DNA from: Paenibacillus sp. Marseille-Q4541
Lineage (GTDB): Bacteria > Bacillota > Bacilli > Paenibacillales > Paenibacillaceae
DNA: 48,798 nt
Assembly: GCF_018310695.1 (NCBI RefSeq)
Contig: NZ_JAGXCY010000033.1
Location: 1 to 48,798 of the forward strand
Reading direction: 5' to 3'
Part shown: positions 41,144 through 48,798 of the stretch, one piece after another
Position numbering within the stretch: the stretch's first letter is position 1
Layout of the letters: the number at the start of each line of letters is the position of its first letter
Program-made: the position numbers and the translations under genes
The notes under the pieces: model-generated
Told to the model about the DNA's origin: nothing
The model's input: only the letters and a program-made list of their open reading frames with translations
Databases searched by the model: none

Positions 41144-42424
41144 TTATTTTGGAGCAATAACTTCAATGCCACCCATATAAGGAATAAGCACTTTAGGAAT
41201 CTTCACACTGCCATCTTCTTGTTGATAATTCTCAAGAATTGCAGCGACCGTTCTTCCTACAGCAAGTCCCGAACCATTCAAAGTATGCAAAAATTCAGGT
41301 TTTGATTTGGCTTCGCGGCGGAAACGAATATTAGCACGTCTCGCTTGGAAGTCCTCACAGTTAGAGCATGAAGAGATTTCACGATACATCCCGCTCTCAG
41401 GCAGCCATACTTCGAGGTCATACGTCTTCGCCGAAGTAAAGCCCATATCAGCAGTGCAAAGCGCCATAACGCGGTACGGAAGCTCCAGCAGCTCTAGAAC
41501 ACGCTCTGCATTCTTAGTCATGGACTCCAGTTCATCATAAGATTGTTCCGGCAAAGCAAACTTCAGCATTTCTACCTTATTAAATTGATGCTGCCGAATC
41601 AAACCTCTTGTGTCACGGCCAGCAGATCCAGCTTCGGAGCGGAAACAGGAACTATAAGCTACAAACTTCTGCGGCAACTGTTCTGCATCAATAATTTCTT
41701 CCCGGTGATAGTTGGTTACAGGAACCTCTGCTGTTGGAATCAGATAATATTCCGTATCCTTGATTTTGAAAAGGTCTTCTTCAAATTTCGGAAGTTGTCC
41801 CGTTCCATAGAGGCTGTCTTTGTTCACAATCATCGGAGGAAGAATCTCTTCATATCCATGATGATCACTATGCAGATCCATCATAAAGCTGATCAGTGCG
41901 CGTTCAAGACGTGCCCCAAGCCCTCTATAGAATGTAAATCTGGATCCAGTAACTTTAGCAGCTGCTTCAAAATCAAGGATACCGAGCTCCTGAGCTAAAT
42001 CCCAGTGTGCTTTTGGCGTAAAAGAAAACTCGCTCGGTTCAGACCAGCGACGAATTTCAACATTATCATCCTCAGAAGAACCTACAGGTACGCTTTCATG
42101 TGGGATGTTCGGGATCGCCATCGTTAGCTCATTGATTTGCATCTCAAGATCACGAATTTCTTCGTCCATTTGCTTAATATTATCGGAAACTTGACGCATC
42201 TCAGTAATCAATTCTTCGGCATCTTCTTTGTTCTTTTTACGTTTCGCTACTTCACCAGATACCATGTTTCTACGGTTCTTTAGTATCTCAACCTCTTGAA
42301 CCAGTTCACGACGACGCACATCGAGCTTTGGAAAATCAGCAATCAGATCTACTGATTTACCACGACGCTGGAGCGCTTCCTCTACCCGGCCAAAGTCATT
42401 ACGCAATATTTTCACATCTAACAC
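41144..42424 (-). CDS. serS: Seryl-tRNA synthetase
   Basis: A class II synthetase that charges tRNA-Ser and tRNA-Sec-type substrates. The 426 residues comprise the N-terminal antiparallel coiled-coil arm (about 30-105) that reads the long variable arm, then the catalytic domain with motif 2 (FRSEAGSAGRDTRGLIRQHQF) split across residues near 270-290, and motif 3 (NGSGLAVGRTVAA) near the end. The GTG start has AGGAGG 8 nt upstream. No T-box (no GGTGG-type specifier/antiterminator signature) is present; instead a long hairpin with a U-run lies directly before the ribosome-binding site. Its substrate tRNA-Ser gene follows downstream. Confidence 0.97.
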   Translation of the reverse strand: MLDVKILRNDFGRVEEALQRRGKSVDLIADFPKLDVRRRELVQEVEILKNRRNMVSGEVAKRKKNKEDAEELITEMRQVSDNIKQMDEEIRDLEMQINELTMAIPNIPHESVPVGSSEDDNVEIRRWSEPSEFSFTPKAHWDLAQELGILDFEAAAKVTGSRFTFYRGLGARLERALISFMMDLHSDHHGYEEILPPMIVNKDSLYGTGQLPKFEEDLFKIKDTEYYLIPTAEVPVTNYHREEIIDAEQLPQKFVAYSSCFRSEAGSAGRDTRGLIRQHQFNKVEMLKFALPEQSYDELESMTKNAERVLELLELPYRVMALCTADMGFTSAKTYDLEVWLPESGMYREISSCSNCEDFQARRANIRFRREAKSKPEFLHTLNGSGLAVGRTVAAILENYQQEDGSVKIPKVLIPYMGGIEVIAPK

Positions 42425-42438
42425 AAAAAATTCCTCCT

Positions 42439-42538
42439 AAAAAAACAATCTTGACCTGTGGCCAGAAAAGACTTTTCCTTATACGAGCTTTTTAGGCCAG
42501 CATAAGGGAATGTCTTCAAGCATCACGAGAGTCAAGAT
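42439..42538 (-). terminator. Terminator-like hairpin abutting the serS ribosome-binding site
   Basis: On the minus strand ATCTTGAC (42538-42531) pairs with GTCAAGAT (42455-42448). Inside it, AAGACATTCCCTTATGC (42516-42500) pairs imperfectly with GTATAAGGAAAAGTCTT (42484-42468). Seven Ts follow at 42445-42439, one base before the AGGAGG of serS. It may end pdxST transcription or act as a serS attenuator. Confidence 0.7.
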
Positions 42539-42556
42539 CGTTTATATACAGTTATC

Positions 42557-43141
42557 TTATCTCAAGGACTTCAAGCTGCTCTCTACCATATCTGCAAAAT
42601 ACTTATGCAACCGATAATCATCCGTCAGCTCTGGATGAAAAGAAGAAGCTAACAAATGACCTTCACGAGCTGTCACAATTTCATCTTGATAGGTAGAAAG
42701 TACTTCGACCCCTTCGCCAACTGACTCAATAAGCGGAGCACGAATGAATACTGCACGAACGGGCTCATCAATACCAACCACGTCTAGATCAGTCTCAAAG
42801 CTCTCCCGCTGGCGTCCAAATGCGTTACGAGAAACAGACATATTCATCAAGCTAAGATGAGCATCATCTTGTCCAGAAATATTTTTCGCCAAAACGATAA
42901 GTCCTGCACAAGTACCAAAAATCGGTTTGCCTGCTTCAGAAAACTGCCTAATCGCTTCAATAAAACCATACTTGCGCATCAGCTTACCGATCGTAGTGCT
43001 CTCGCCGCCTGGGATGATCAAGCCATCCATATCGTCAAGTTGCTCAACTTTCTTAACCGCTACACCTTCTGCTCCAGCAAGTTCAATACTGCGAATATGT
43101 TCAGCAACTGCGCCCTGTAGTGCTAATACGCCAATTTTCAC
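42557..43141 (-). CDS. pdxT: Pyridoxal 5'-phosphate synthase glutaminase subunit PdxT
   Basis: The glutaminase that feeds ammonia to PdxS for direct PLP synthesis. In 194 residues it shows PGGESTT at 44-50, the nucleophile Cys78 in GTCAGL and the His169/Glu171 pair in SFHPEL. It lies 18 nt downstream of pdxS on the same strand, so the two subunits are co-expressed. The order pdxS-pdxT-serS matches B. subtilis. Confidence 0.97.
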   Translation of the reverse strand: MKIGVLALQGAVAEHIRSIELAGAEGVAVKKVEQLDDMDGLIIPGGESTTIGKLMRKYGFIEAIRQFSEAGKPIFGTCAGLIVLAKNISGQDDAHLSLMNMSVSRNAFGRQRESFETDLDVVGIDEPVRAVFIRAPLIESVGEGVEVLSTYQDEIVTAREGHLLASSFHPELTDDYRLHKYFADMVESSLKSLR

Positions 43142-43159
43142 TTCAGATTACCTTCTCTC

Positions 43160-44041
43160 TTACCAACCACGATCTGACATACGCTCTGCAGGAGACAATG
43201 TAGAGATTTCAATCCCTTTCATTGGTGCACCCAAATTCTTAGAGACTTCCGCAATCAGCTTGTAATCTGTGTAATGCGTTGTAGCTTCTACAATAGCACG
43301 AGCAAACTTTTCAGGGCTTTCGGATTTAAAGATACCTGAGCCTACAAATACACCGTCTGCACCAAGATGCATCATCAAAGCTGCGTCAGCTGGAGTTGCT
43401 ACTCCACCTGCTGCAAAGTTAACTACAGGAAGTTTTCCATTCTGATGTACATCAAGCAAAAGCTCATAGGCTACACCCAGATTTTTTGCCTCTGCATACA
43501 GCTCGTCCTTGGACAAGTTTTGGACTTTGCGAATTTGGCTGTTAATAAAACGCATATGACGTACTGCTTCAACAATGTTACCTGTTCCTGGTTCACCTTT
43601 AGTACGAATCATGGAAGCTCCTTCACCAATACGACGAAGTGCCTCACCTAGATCTTTAGCTCCACATACAAACGGTACCGTAAATTCATGTTTATCGATA
43701 TGGAAAACTTCATCCGCTGGAGTAAGAACTTCACTCTCATCGAGGTAGTCGACACCTAAGGACTCAAGTACTTTGGCTTCAACATAATGACCGATACGAG
43801 CTTTTGCCATAACTGGGATAGATACGACTTTCATAACTTCTTCTACGATCGTTGGATCAGCCATACGAGCTACTCCGCCAGCTGCGCGAATATCAGATGG
43901 AACGCGCTCAAGCGCCATAACTGCAGTAGCACCTGCTGCCTCTGCGATTTTTGCCTGTTCTGCATTCATGACGTCCATAATGACGCCACCTTTTTGCATT
44001 TCTGCCATACCTCTTTTAACGCGTGATGTGCCCGTTTCCAT
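43160..44041 (-). CDS. pdxS: Pyridoxal 5'-phosphate synthase lyase subunit PdxS
   Basis: The synthase subunit that makes PLP from ribose-5-phosphate, glyceraldehyde-3-phosphate and ammonia; it forms a dodecamer with PdxT. The 293-residue TIM barrel has Lys80 in PVMAKARIGH, which forms the substrate imine, and Lys148 in IRTKGEPGTGN. The ATG at 44041 has GGGAGG 7 nt upstream; the frame extends 34 codons further with non-conserved sequence. A TATAAT at 44187-44182 may belong to its promoter but no good -35 accompanies it. Confidence 0.97.
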   Translation of the reverse strand: METGTSRVKRGMAEMQKGGVIMDVMNAEQAKIAEAAGATAVMALERVPSDIRAAGGVARMADPTIVEEVMKVVSIPVMAKARIGHYVEAKVLESLGVDYLDESEVLTPADEVFHIDKHEFTVPFVCGAKDLGEALRRIGEGASMIRTKGEPGTGNIVEAVRHMRFINSQIRKVQNLSKDELYAEAKNLGVAYELLLDVHQNGKLPVVNFAAGGVATPADAALMMHLGADGVFVGSGIFKSESPEKFARAIVEATTHYTDYKLIAEVSKNLGAPMKGIEISTLSPAERMSDRGW

Positions 44042-44256
44042 GTTTACGCCTCCCGTATTATATCTGCAGTTTCTCCAATTCAATCCCCTTCTAAAAGGGG
44101 AATCTCCTATAGAAAAGAACTTGTACCAATCAAAAGTTTCCAAATAGAATTCTAACTTGATATTTTACCGTATGAACCCTTATTATACAACTATTTTCCT
44201 GAATTACGCTTTGAAAAAAGCATGACTCAGCAATAACATAAAATTATGTTTTTTGA

Positions 44257-45657
44257 TTAAAACAGATTTTTAATACTGTCAAACATGTCTCCGAAGAAGT
44301 CTCCGATTGCACGGAACATTAAACCGAACCATCCAGCTTTTTCGACTTTCTCAGAAGTAACCAAGTTTACCGTTTGCTCTTGAGCATCACTCATACCCTC
44401 AACTTTGTAAGTATAGGTGATTGTACCTGCTTTGGCGCCTGCTTCTACGGGTGCTTCAAAGCCTTCCCCCTCGAAACTGGTTGTGAAAGTAGGGTTAATA
44501 GATTTAGTCCCTTTCGGTACGATAAAGCTGACTGCTTCCTCGGTTACAACCGGTACCGTTGCTTCTTTGCCTTTCGATACAGGAGCCGTTTCTGCACCCG
44601 CTACTGTTGTTTTACCAGCAACGACTTGCTTCACTTCAAAATTATTAAAGCCGTAGTCTAGCACCTTTTTTGTTTCAGTGAAACGGGTAGGCTCTGTTTC
44701 TGCACCCATTACAACACTGATAAGACGCATTCCATCTCGTTCCGCAGTTCCGGCAAAACAGTAACCTGCATCTATTGTATGCCCAGTCTTCATACCGTCG
44801 AGCCCTTCATAAGCATACTGTTTGAAGTTTGTAATGTTTTTGTTGTCTTCAAGCATCCAGTTCCAGTTGATAATCTTATCTTTTCCACGGAAATTATAAG
44901 ATTGAAGTGATGTGAATTCAGCAAAGTCAGGATGATCTTCAACAATATATCTAGTCAAAGTAGCGACATCTTTCGCCGTCATTACCGTCTCGCGGTCTTC
45001 TTCTGGACGGTATTCTTTCGGCATATCATTACGATTAAGACCAGTTGAGTTAATAAAGTGTGTATCGGCCATACCCATACGCTTAGCTTCCGCATTCATC
45101 AGTTTTACAAACTCTTGCTCTGAACCTGCCACATATTCTGCAAGTGCTACGGATGCATCATTCGCAGAGCCAATGGCCATGGCAATATACAGTTCTTTAA
45201 CTGTATGTTGATCGCCTTCAGCCAAGTAAATACGAGAACCAACACTTAGCGAAGCATTCTTCCCTACCGTTACGATATCATCCCAGGAGTATTCACCCTT
45301 TTTCACTTTGTCAGCGACAATATACTCAGTCATCATCTTTGTCATACTAGCAGGCGCATAACCTTTATCTGCATTGAGTGACATTAGAATTTTACCAGTA
45401 GAAGCTTCCATAAGAACGGCAGATTTCACATTCAGATTTAGTGTATCTGGTGATGGTACTTTTGGAGTTGCTGTGGTATTAGCGGTATTCGTTGTTGCAG
45501 CCGTTGCTACCTGCGTTACTTGATCAGCAGATACTGCTGCCGGAATCACCGACATACATAACATGTTCATCACCATAATCGTAGCAACGCGTTTCTTAAA
45601 CTTTGATCTCTCGCTTTGCGCGGAGCGAATCAAGGAATGACTGTACTTCTTCTTCAA
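44257..45657 (-). CDS. dacA: D-alanyl-D-alanine carboxypeptidase (PBP5 type)
   Basis: A low-molecular-weight penicillin-binding protein that removes the terminal D-Ala from peptidoglycan stem peptides. The 466 residues comprise a signal peptide (about 22-45, cut after VSA), the peptidase S11 domain with Ser104-x-x-Lys107 (SMTK), SAN at 164-166 and KTG at 291-293, then the PBP5 C-terminal domain. A terminal amphipathic stretch (MFRAIGDFFGDMFDSIKNLF) probably anchors it to the membrane. The start is TTG, with AGAGGGGG about 10 nt upstream. It lies between guaB and pdxS, as in B. subtilis. Confidence 0.95.
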   Translation of the reverse strand: MKKKYSHSLIRSAQSERSKFKKRVATIMVMNMLCMSVIPAAVSADQVTQVATAATTNTANTTATPKVPSPDTLNLNVKSAVLMEASTGKILMSLNADKGYAPASMTKMMTEYIVADKVKKGEYSWDDIVTVGKNASLSVGSRIYLAEGDQHTVKELYIAMAIGSANDASVALAEYVAGSEQEFVKLMNAEAKRMGMADTHFINSTGLNRNDMPKEYRPEEDRETVMTAKDVATLTRYIVEDHPDFAEFTSLQSYNFRGKDKIINWNWMLEDNKNITNFKQYAYEGLDGMKTGHTIDAGYCFAGTAERDGMRLISVVMGAETEPTRFTETKKVLDYGFNNFEVKQVVAGKTTVAGAETAPVSKGKEATVPVVTEEAVSFIVPKGTKSINPTFTTSFEGEGFEAPVEAGAKAGTITYTYKVEGMSDAQEQTVNLVTSEKVEKAGWFGLMFRAIGDFFGDMFDSIKNLF

Positions 45658-45927
45658 TGGAATAAATCCCCCTCTAATCTTTCACAATGCCTGTACTCCT
45701 GTACGGCTATGATTGGTAAGCTAATTCTTTTCAATTTCGAGCGTAGTAGAAACCATAAACAAGGACCAAAGAGAACCCCATTAAACAAACGAAAATTACA
45801 GATATATATGTAATACCCTACATTTCAAAATGCGTGGGCCTTTTTGTTCGTGTTTTCTTGTAAGGTTCATGAAATCTGCTTGTATGCTCATACAAGCCCT
45901 GTTTCATTTTAACACACGATATTCTGC
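45658..45927 (-). promoter_or_regulatory. dacA upstream region
   Basis: This gap holds no gene. A possible promoter on the minus strand is TTGAAA (45828-45823), 16 bp, TATATC (45806-45801). At 45878-45897 there is a perfect palindrome with 9-bp arms (GCTTGTATG and CATACAAGC, 2-nt centre) that could be an operator or part of a hairpin. Confidence 0.45.
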
Positions 45928-45963
45928 AAAAAAAGACAGGCAAAGTGAAATTCACCTTGCCTG
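45928..45963 (-). terminator. guaB terminator
   Basis: The stem CAGGCAAGGTGAA/TTCACTTTGCCTG (one mismatch) is followed by seven Ts on the minus strand, 28 bp past the guaB stop. Confidence 0.93.
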
Positions 45964-45991
45964 CCTGCTATATGATCAAAAAACGTATCTT

Positions 45992-47449
45992 TTACAACGT
46001 ATAGTTTGGCGCTTCTTTTGTAATTTGAACATCATGTGGATGGCTCTCACGAAGGCCCGCACCAGTAATACGAATAAACTGAGTGTCGTTGCGAAGAGCG
46101 TCGATTGTTGCTGTGCCACAGTATCCCATACCGGAACGAAGACCGCCAATTAGCTGATGAATAGTGTCACTCAGTGGACCTTTGTAGGCAACGCGTCCTT
46201 CAATACCTTCAGGAACGAGTTTTTTGTCGTCATCCTGGAAGTAACGGTCCTTACTGCCCATCTTCATAGCGCTGATTGAACCCATACCACGATAACCTTT
46301 GAAGCGACGTCCTTGATAAATTTCAAATTCGCCTGGGCTTTCTTCTGTACCAGCAAGCAAACTTCCTAGCATAACTGCATGAGCTCCAGCAGCAAGGGCC
46401 TTCGTAATCTCACCTGAATACTTAATACCACCATCTGCAATAACAGGAATATTGTATTCGCGTGCTACATTGGCACAGTCATACACTGCCGTTACTTGAG
46501 GTACACCAATACCAGCAACAACACGTGTTGTACAGATGGAACCAGGACCGATACCAACCTTAACAACAGATGCTCCAGCTTCAATGAGATCACGAGTTGC
46601 TTCACCCGTAGCTACGTTACCTGCAATAATCGTAAGTTCTGGGTATAGTTCACGAAGTTTGCGCACAGAATCAAGAATGTTTTTGCTGTGACCGTGAGCG
46701 GAATCGATGGAGATCAAATCTACACCAGCTTGTACCAGAGCTTCCGTACGCTCATACAAGTCTTTGGATATACCAACAGCCGCACCAACAATCAGTCTTC
46801 CTTGAACATCTTTTGCTGCGTTCGGGAATTGGATTGCTTTTTCAATATCTTTAATCGTAATGAGCCCTTTAAGCGTGTTGGACTCATCAACGAGAGGAAG
46901 TTTCTCGATCTTATGTTTTTGCAAAATTTCTTCTGCTTGTGCAAGCGTTGTGCCTACAGGAGCAGTCACTAAGTTTTCACTAGTCATAACCTCAGAAATT
47001 TTGATCTCATAGTTATGAATGAAACGCAAATCACGGTTTGTAAGAATACCTACCAATTTTTGAGCTTCGTCAACGATAGGTACGCCAGAGATGCGATATT
47101 TCGCCATTACGTTCTCTGCATCTGAAACTAGGTGATCCTTAGTCAAAGAAAAAGGATTTGTAATAACACCACTTTCAGAACGTTTTACACGATCAACTTC
47201 TTCAGCTTGTTGTTCAATCGGCATATTTTTGTGGATGATACCGATACCACCTTCTCTTGCAATCGCAATAGCCAAAGGCGCTTCTGTAACAGTATCCATC
47301 GCAGCACTGATCAATGGAATGTTGAGCTTTACATTATCACTTAAACGAACAGAAACATCAACTTCCTTGGGAAGTACCTCAGACTTACGGGGTACTAACA
47401 AAACATCATCAAATGTTAAACCTTCCTTGCCAAACTTATCTCCCCACAC
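45992..47449 (-). CDS. guaB: Inosine-5'-monophosphate dehydrogenase
   Basis: Oxidises IMP to XMP, the first step to GMP. The 485-residue protein has a TIM barrel interrupted by two CBS domains (about 95-205), the catalytic Cys306 in GPGSICTTRV, and the mobile flap near YRGMGSISAM. The GTG at 47449 has GGAGG 9 nt upstream and gives the normal start WGDKFGKEGLTFDDVLL; the longer frame has no site. It has its own promoter and terminator. dacA follows, as in B. subtilis. Confidence 0.97.
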   Translation of the reverse strand: MWGDKFGKEGLTFDDVLLVPRKSEVLPKEVDVSVRLSDNVKLNIPLISAAMDTVTEAPLAIAIAREGGIGIIHKNMPIEQQAEEVDRVKRSESGVITNPFSLTKDHLVSDAENVMAKYRISGVPIVDEAQKLVGILTNRDLRFIHNYEIKISEVMTSENLVTAPVGTTLAQAEEILQKHKIEKLPLVDESNTLKGLITIKDIEKAIQFPNAAKDVQGRLIVGAAVGISKDLYERTEALVQAGVDLISIDSAHGHSKNILDSVRKLRELYPELTIIAGNVATGEATRDLIEAGASVVKVGIGPGSICTTRVVAGIGVPQVTAVYDCANVAREYNIPVIADGGIKYSGEITKALAAGAHAVMLGSLLAGTEESPGEFEIYQGRRFKGYRGMGSISAMKMGSKDRYFQDDDKKLVPEGIEGRVAYKGPLSDTIHQLIGGLRSGMGYCGTATIDALRNDTQFIRITGAGLRESHPHDVQITKEAPNYTL

Positions 47450-47544
47450 TACGATGTTCCTCCTTAAATTATATATAGACTGAAGATCCCTAAATGAAAG
47501 CATTTATTGATCTAATGAACATTTTCTGAAAATATATTATTGCC

Positions 47545-47574
47545 ATCTTAGCAAAGGCCCATTTGCACTGTCAA
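47545..47574 (-). promoter_or_regulatory. guaB promoter
   Basis: The minus strand has a perfect TTGACA (47574-47569), an 18-bp spacer and TAAGAT (47550-47545), giving a leader of about 90 nt. No riboswitch motif was seen in that leader. Confidence 0.78.
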
Positions 47575-47664
47575 GGAAAAGTAACCTGCTGTGAAAGAGT
47601 GTATCACTGAGCAAAAACAACTGTTTTCGCCTGGCGGACAATGCTGCATTAATCTGCAATTCCT

Positions 47665-47751
47665 TTACAGCGAACTCCCCCAACTTTCCCAGAACAAAGT
47701 AAGGTAAAGCTGCTTGAATGAATCATTTAACTGGATATTCAATTTCAACAT
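47665..47751 (-). CDS. Possible 28-residue peptide or gene remnant
   Basis: An ATG at 47751 is preceded by AGGAG at 5 nt and opens a 28-codon frame rich in Leu and aromatic residues. It is not recognised. It may be a small protein, or the broken start of a gene in the surrounding decayed region. It diverges from the RpiR-like remnant at 47903. Confidence 0.25.
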   Translation of the reverse strand: MLKLNIQLNDSFKQLYLTLFWESWGSSL

Positions 47752-47902
47752 ATTATCTCCTGAGTAGCTTTTTGAATGCACATTATATAATGTAATTTCT
47801 GCGCAATGGTAAGTGCCTTGTTTGTGCTTTTCCTTATTCGACAGTAGACTATATTGAAACAAGCTTGCCCACAGCTAATATTTGAACGAAATGGAGGCTA
47901 AA

Positions 47903-48120
47903 ATGATATCGTCTAGTGTGATCGATAAGCTACAAATCCAATATCAATGTTTTTCAGCAAAAGAAAAGAACCGACTATGTCATGCGTAATCAAGCGTCCA
48001 TTAAAAATATAAATATTTATTCGGGATCTAGCAGCTAACACAAGATCATTCTGACCTAGTAGAGATGCACTCATAATCATCATGTGAGAGTCCGTTACTT
48101 CATCAATCATGATATTCATA
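47903..48120 (+). pseudogene. Remnant of an RpiR/MurR-type regulator gene
   Basis: An ATG with GGAGG 5 nt upstream opens MISSSVIDKLQIQYQCFSAKEK, then stops after 28 codons. This resembles the start of RpiR/MurR-family regulators (KIQ-QY-SFS-EK). The next expected motif, DYVMRNQASIKNINI, continues in another frame from about 47971. IRDLAANT follows in a third frame from about 48019. So at least two frameshifts have broken an N-terminal helix-turn-helix region. Family assignment is by eye. Members usually control amino-sugar or sialic-acid catabolism, which fits the neighbouring remnants. Confidence 0.45.
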
Positions 48121-48172
48121 CGATTAAGGAGTCGGATAATCAGGAGCTGCCTAGCCCATATTATTGAGCTCT

Positions 48173-48454
48173 TTATTTTAAAGTACCCGCTTGTTGTCTC
48201 GCTTCAAATATTGCAGTAGCAAATCGCTGAGTGATTTGCTGAGAACCGGTAATTGCCCCTCCTACAACACCACAATACACTTCTTGTAGCACGATAAGGA
48301 TTTTGTTCTCCTGAAAGAGATTATCTCCAGTGGAAAAACATCCGTCGTAGCCGAAGGGAATGTAATGACACCTGAAATGGCAGTTCGGTGTCTTAAAGTA
48401 TTTTATATTAAATGTCTCTTTTGTAATCAAGCAATCTAGTCGATCTAAGATCAA
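48173..48454 (-). pseudogene. Remnant of nanE (N-acetylmannosamine-6-phosphate 2-epimerase)
   Basis: A 93-codon open frame. Its C-terminal part CGVVGGAITGSQQITQRFATA matches the family end (VVGGAITRPQEITKRF), and the middle segment GYDGCFSTGD resembles the GFD-x-x-STT stretch. The start ILDRLDCLI resembles the N-terminus. Intact NanE has about 225-235 residues, so the central barrel is largely deleted. The TTG start lies only 3 nt from AGGAGG, an unfavourable spacing. The assignment rests on motif reading and is uncertain. Confidence 0.5.
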
Positions 48455-48461
48455 AGCCCTC

Positions 48462-48600
48462 CTAATCTAGTATAACGAGCGCCGCTGCGAGCCCTGTATC
48501 CCCTTGTCTGCACGATCAAGCCCTATTGTCACCCTAGCCAAGGTTGTCGAGTACAATGCTTCCTGCACTGTTCATGACAGTAAATATCTATGGGAGCCAT
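48462..48600 (-). pseudogene. Remnant of a ROK-family kinase gene (nanK-like)
   Basis: The minus strand begins ATG with MAPIDI, then VMNSAGSIVLDN appears in a shifted frame, as in a ROK N-terminus (AIDIGGTK..LVN-GxIV). About 50 nt later GDTGLAAALVILD and a stop resemble the usual ROK C-terminus (GNDAGLIGAALLAL). Only about 140 of 900 bp remain. The stop overlaps the AGGAGG before the nanE-like remnant, as in a nanK-nanE operon. The reading is tentative. Confidence 0.35.
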
Positions 48601-48701
48601 TCTACTTTAGGAATGGGTAAGTTGCTACTCGAAGTATTTAATAATAAAAACCATTTCTGAGAAAGTATATTCATTGACAATACAACCACTTAAAACAACA
48701 T

Positions 48702-48738
48702 AAAAAAACCGTTGCTGACTGTATAGTCAACAACGGTT
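48702..48738 (-). terminator. rRNA operon terminator
   Basis: The stem AACCGTTG/CAACGGTT with an inner TGACT/AGTCA helix is followed by seven Ts on the minus strand, 8 bp past the 5S 3' end. Confidence 0.95.
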
Positions 48739-48745
48739 ATCTATT

Positions 48746-48798
48746 GCTTGGCGGCGTCCTACTCTCCCAGGACCCTGCGGTCCAAGTACCATCGGCGC
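48746..48798 (-). rRNA. rrf: 5S ribosomal RNA (3' part; gene continues beyond the window)
   Basis: The minus strand reads GCGCCGATGGTACTTGGACC, then CAGGGTCCTGGGAGAGTAGG and ACGCCGCCAAGC, the 3' half of a Gram-positive 5S rRNA. The 5' half lies outside the window. It ends an rRNA operon read leftwards towards guaB, the position of rrnO in B. subtilis. Confidence 0.97.

Noticed and set aside
42425..42556. T-box riboswitch upstream of serS
   Set aside because: The gap is only about 130 nt and lacks the conserved T-box AGGGTGGNACCGCG element.
1..48798. CRISPR arrays, transposases, integrases or prophage genes
   Set aside because: None seen: no regularly spaced repeats and no mobile-element proteins on either strand.

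Overview
The window looks like the origin-proximal chromosome of an endospore-forming Bacilli member, most likely Paenibacillus or a close relative. The grounds are sporulation genes (bofA, spo0F, sspP, a pbpG-type PBP, a KinA-class kinase), a long Bacillus-type SRP RNA, strong AGGAGG ribosome-binding sites with frequent GTG/TTG starts, and gene order shared with B. subtilis. The genus is inferred; no 16S gene is in the window.

The window lies between two rRNA operons that read leftwards. The 3' half of a 5S gene and its terminator are at the right end. The tandem promoters and leader of another rrn operon are at the left end, its 16S lying just outside.

Right block (about 37.8-48.8 kb): tadA, a GNAT gene, a lipoprotein, sspP with an unknown partner, tRNA-Ser(UGA), serS, pdxT, pdxS, dacA, guaB, then about 1.3 kb of degenerate DNA with apparent remnants of nanK, nanE and an RpiR/MurR-type regulator. 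Left block (0.3-4.3 kb): SRP RNA, dnaX, ebfC(yaaK), recR, yaaL, bofA, running into rrn. Together these are the B. subtilis rrnO-guaB...tadA-scr-dnaX...bofA-rrnA interval, except that about 33 kb separates tadA from the SRP RNA gene.

Central block (4.5-37.5 kb): rpmE, rho, murA, fba, spo0F, pyrG, rpoE, an opposing S8 peptidase, argS-ywiB, speB-speE, a complete Mrp Na+/H+ antiporter operon with fused MrpA-MrpB, a pbpG-type class A PBP, ywhD, an M1 metallopeptidase with a membrane protein, a c-di-AMP riboswitch driving an NlpC/P60 hydrolase, a GNAT protein, a membrane-anchored cytochrome c, phhB, an unknown acidic protein, motAB, an RluF-type pseudouridine synthase and a sporulation-type histidine kinase. 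Much of it (rpmE-rho-murA-fba-spo0F-pyrG-rpoE, argS-ywiB, speEB-pbpG-ywhD) is on the other side of oriC in B. subtilis.

Functional themes are replication and repair (dnaX, recR, ebfC, a DnaA-box cluster), nucleotide supply (pyrG, guaB), cell wall (murA, PBPs, dacA, NlpC/P60), ion homeostasis (Mrp, c-di-AMP sensing), motility and the phosphorelay. The points most worth a second look are the helically phased DnaA-box cluster between the kinase gene and tadA, the decayed nan-type cluster beside the 5S gene, the hairpin whose U-tract abuts the serS ribosome-binding site, and the MrpA-MrpB fusion.
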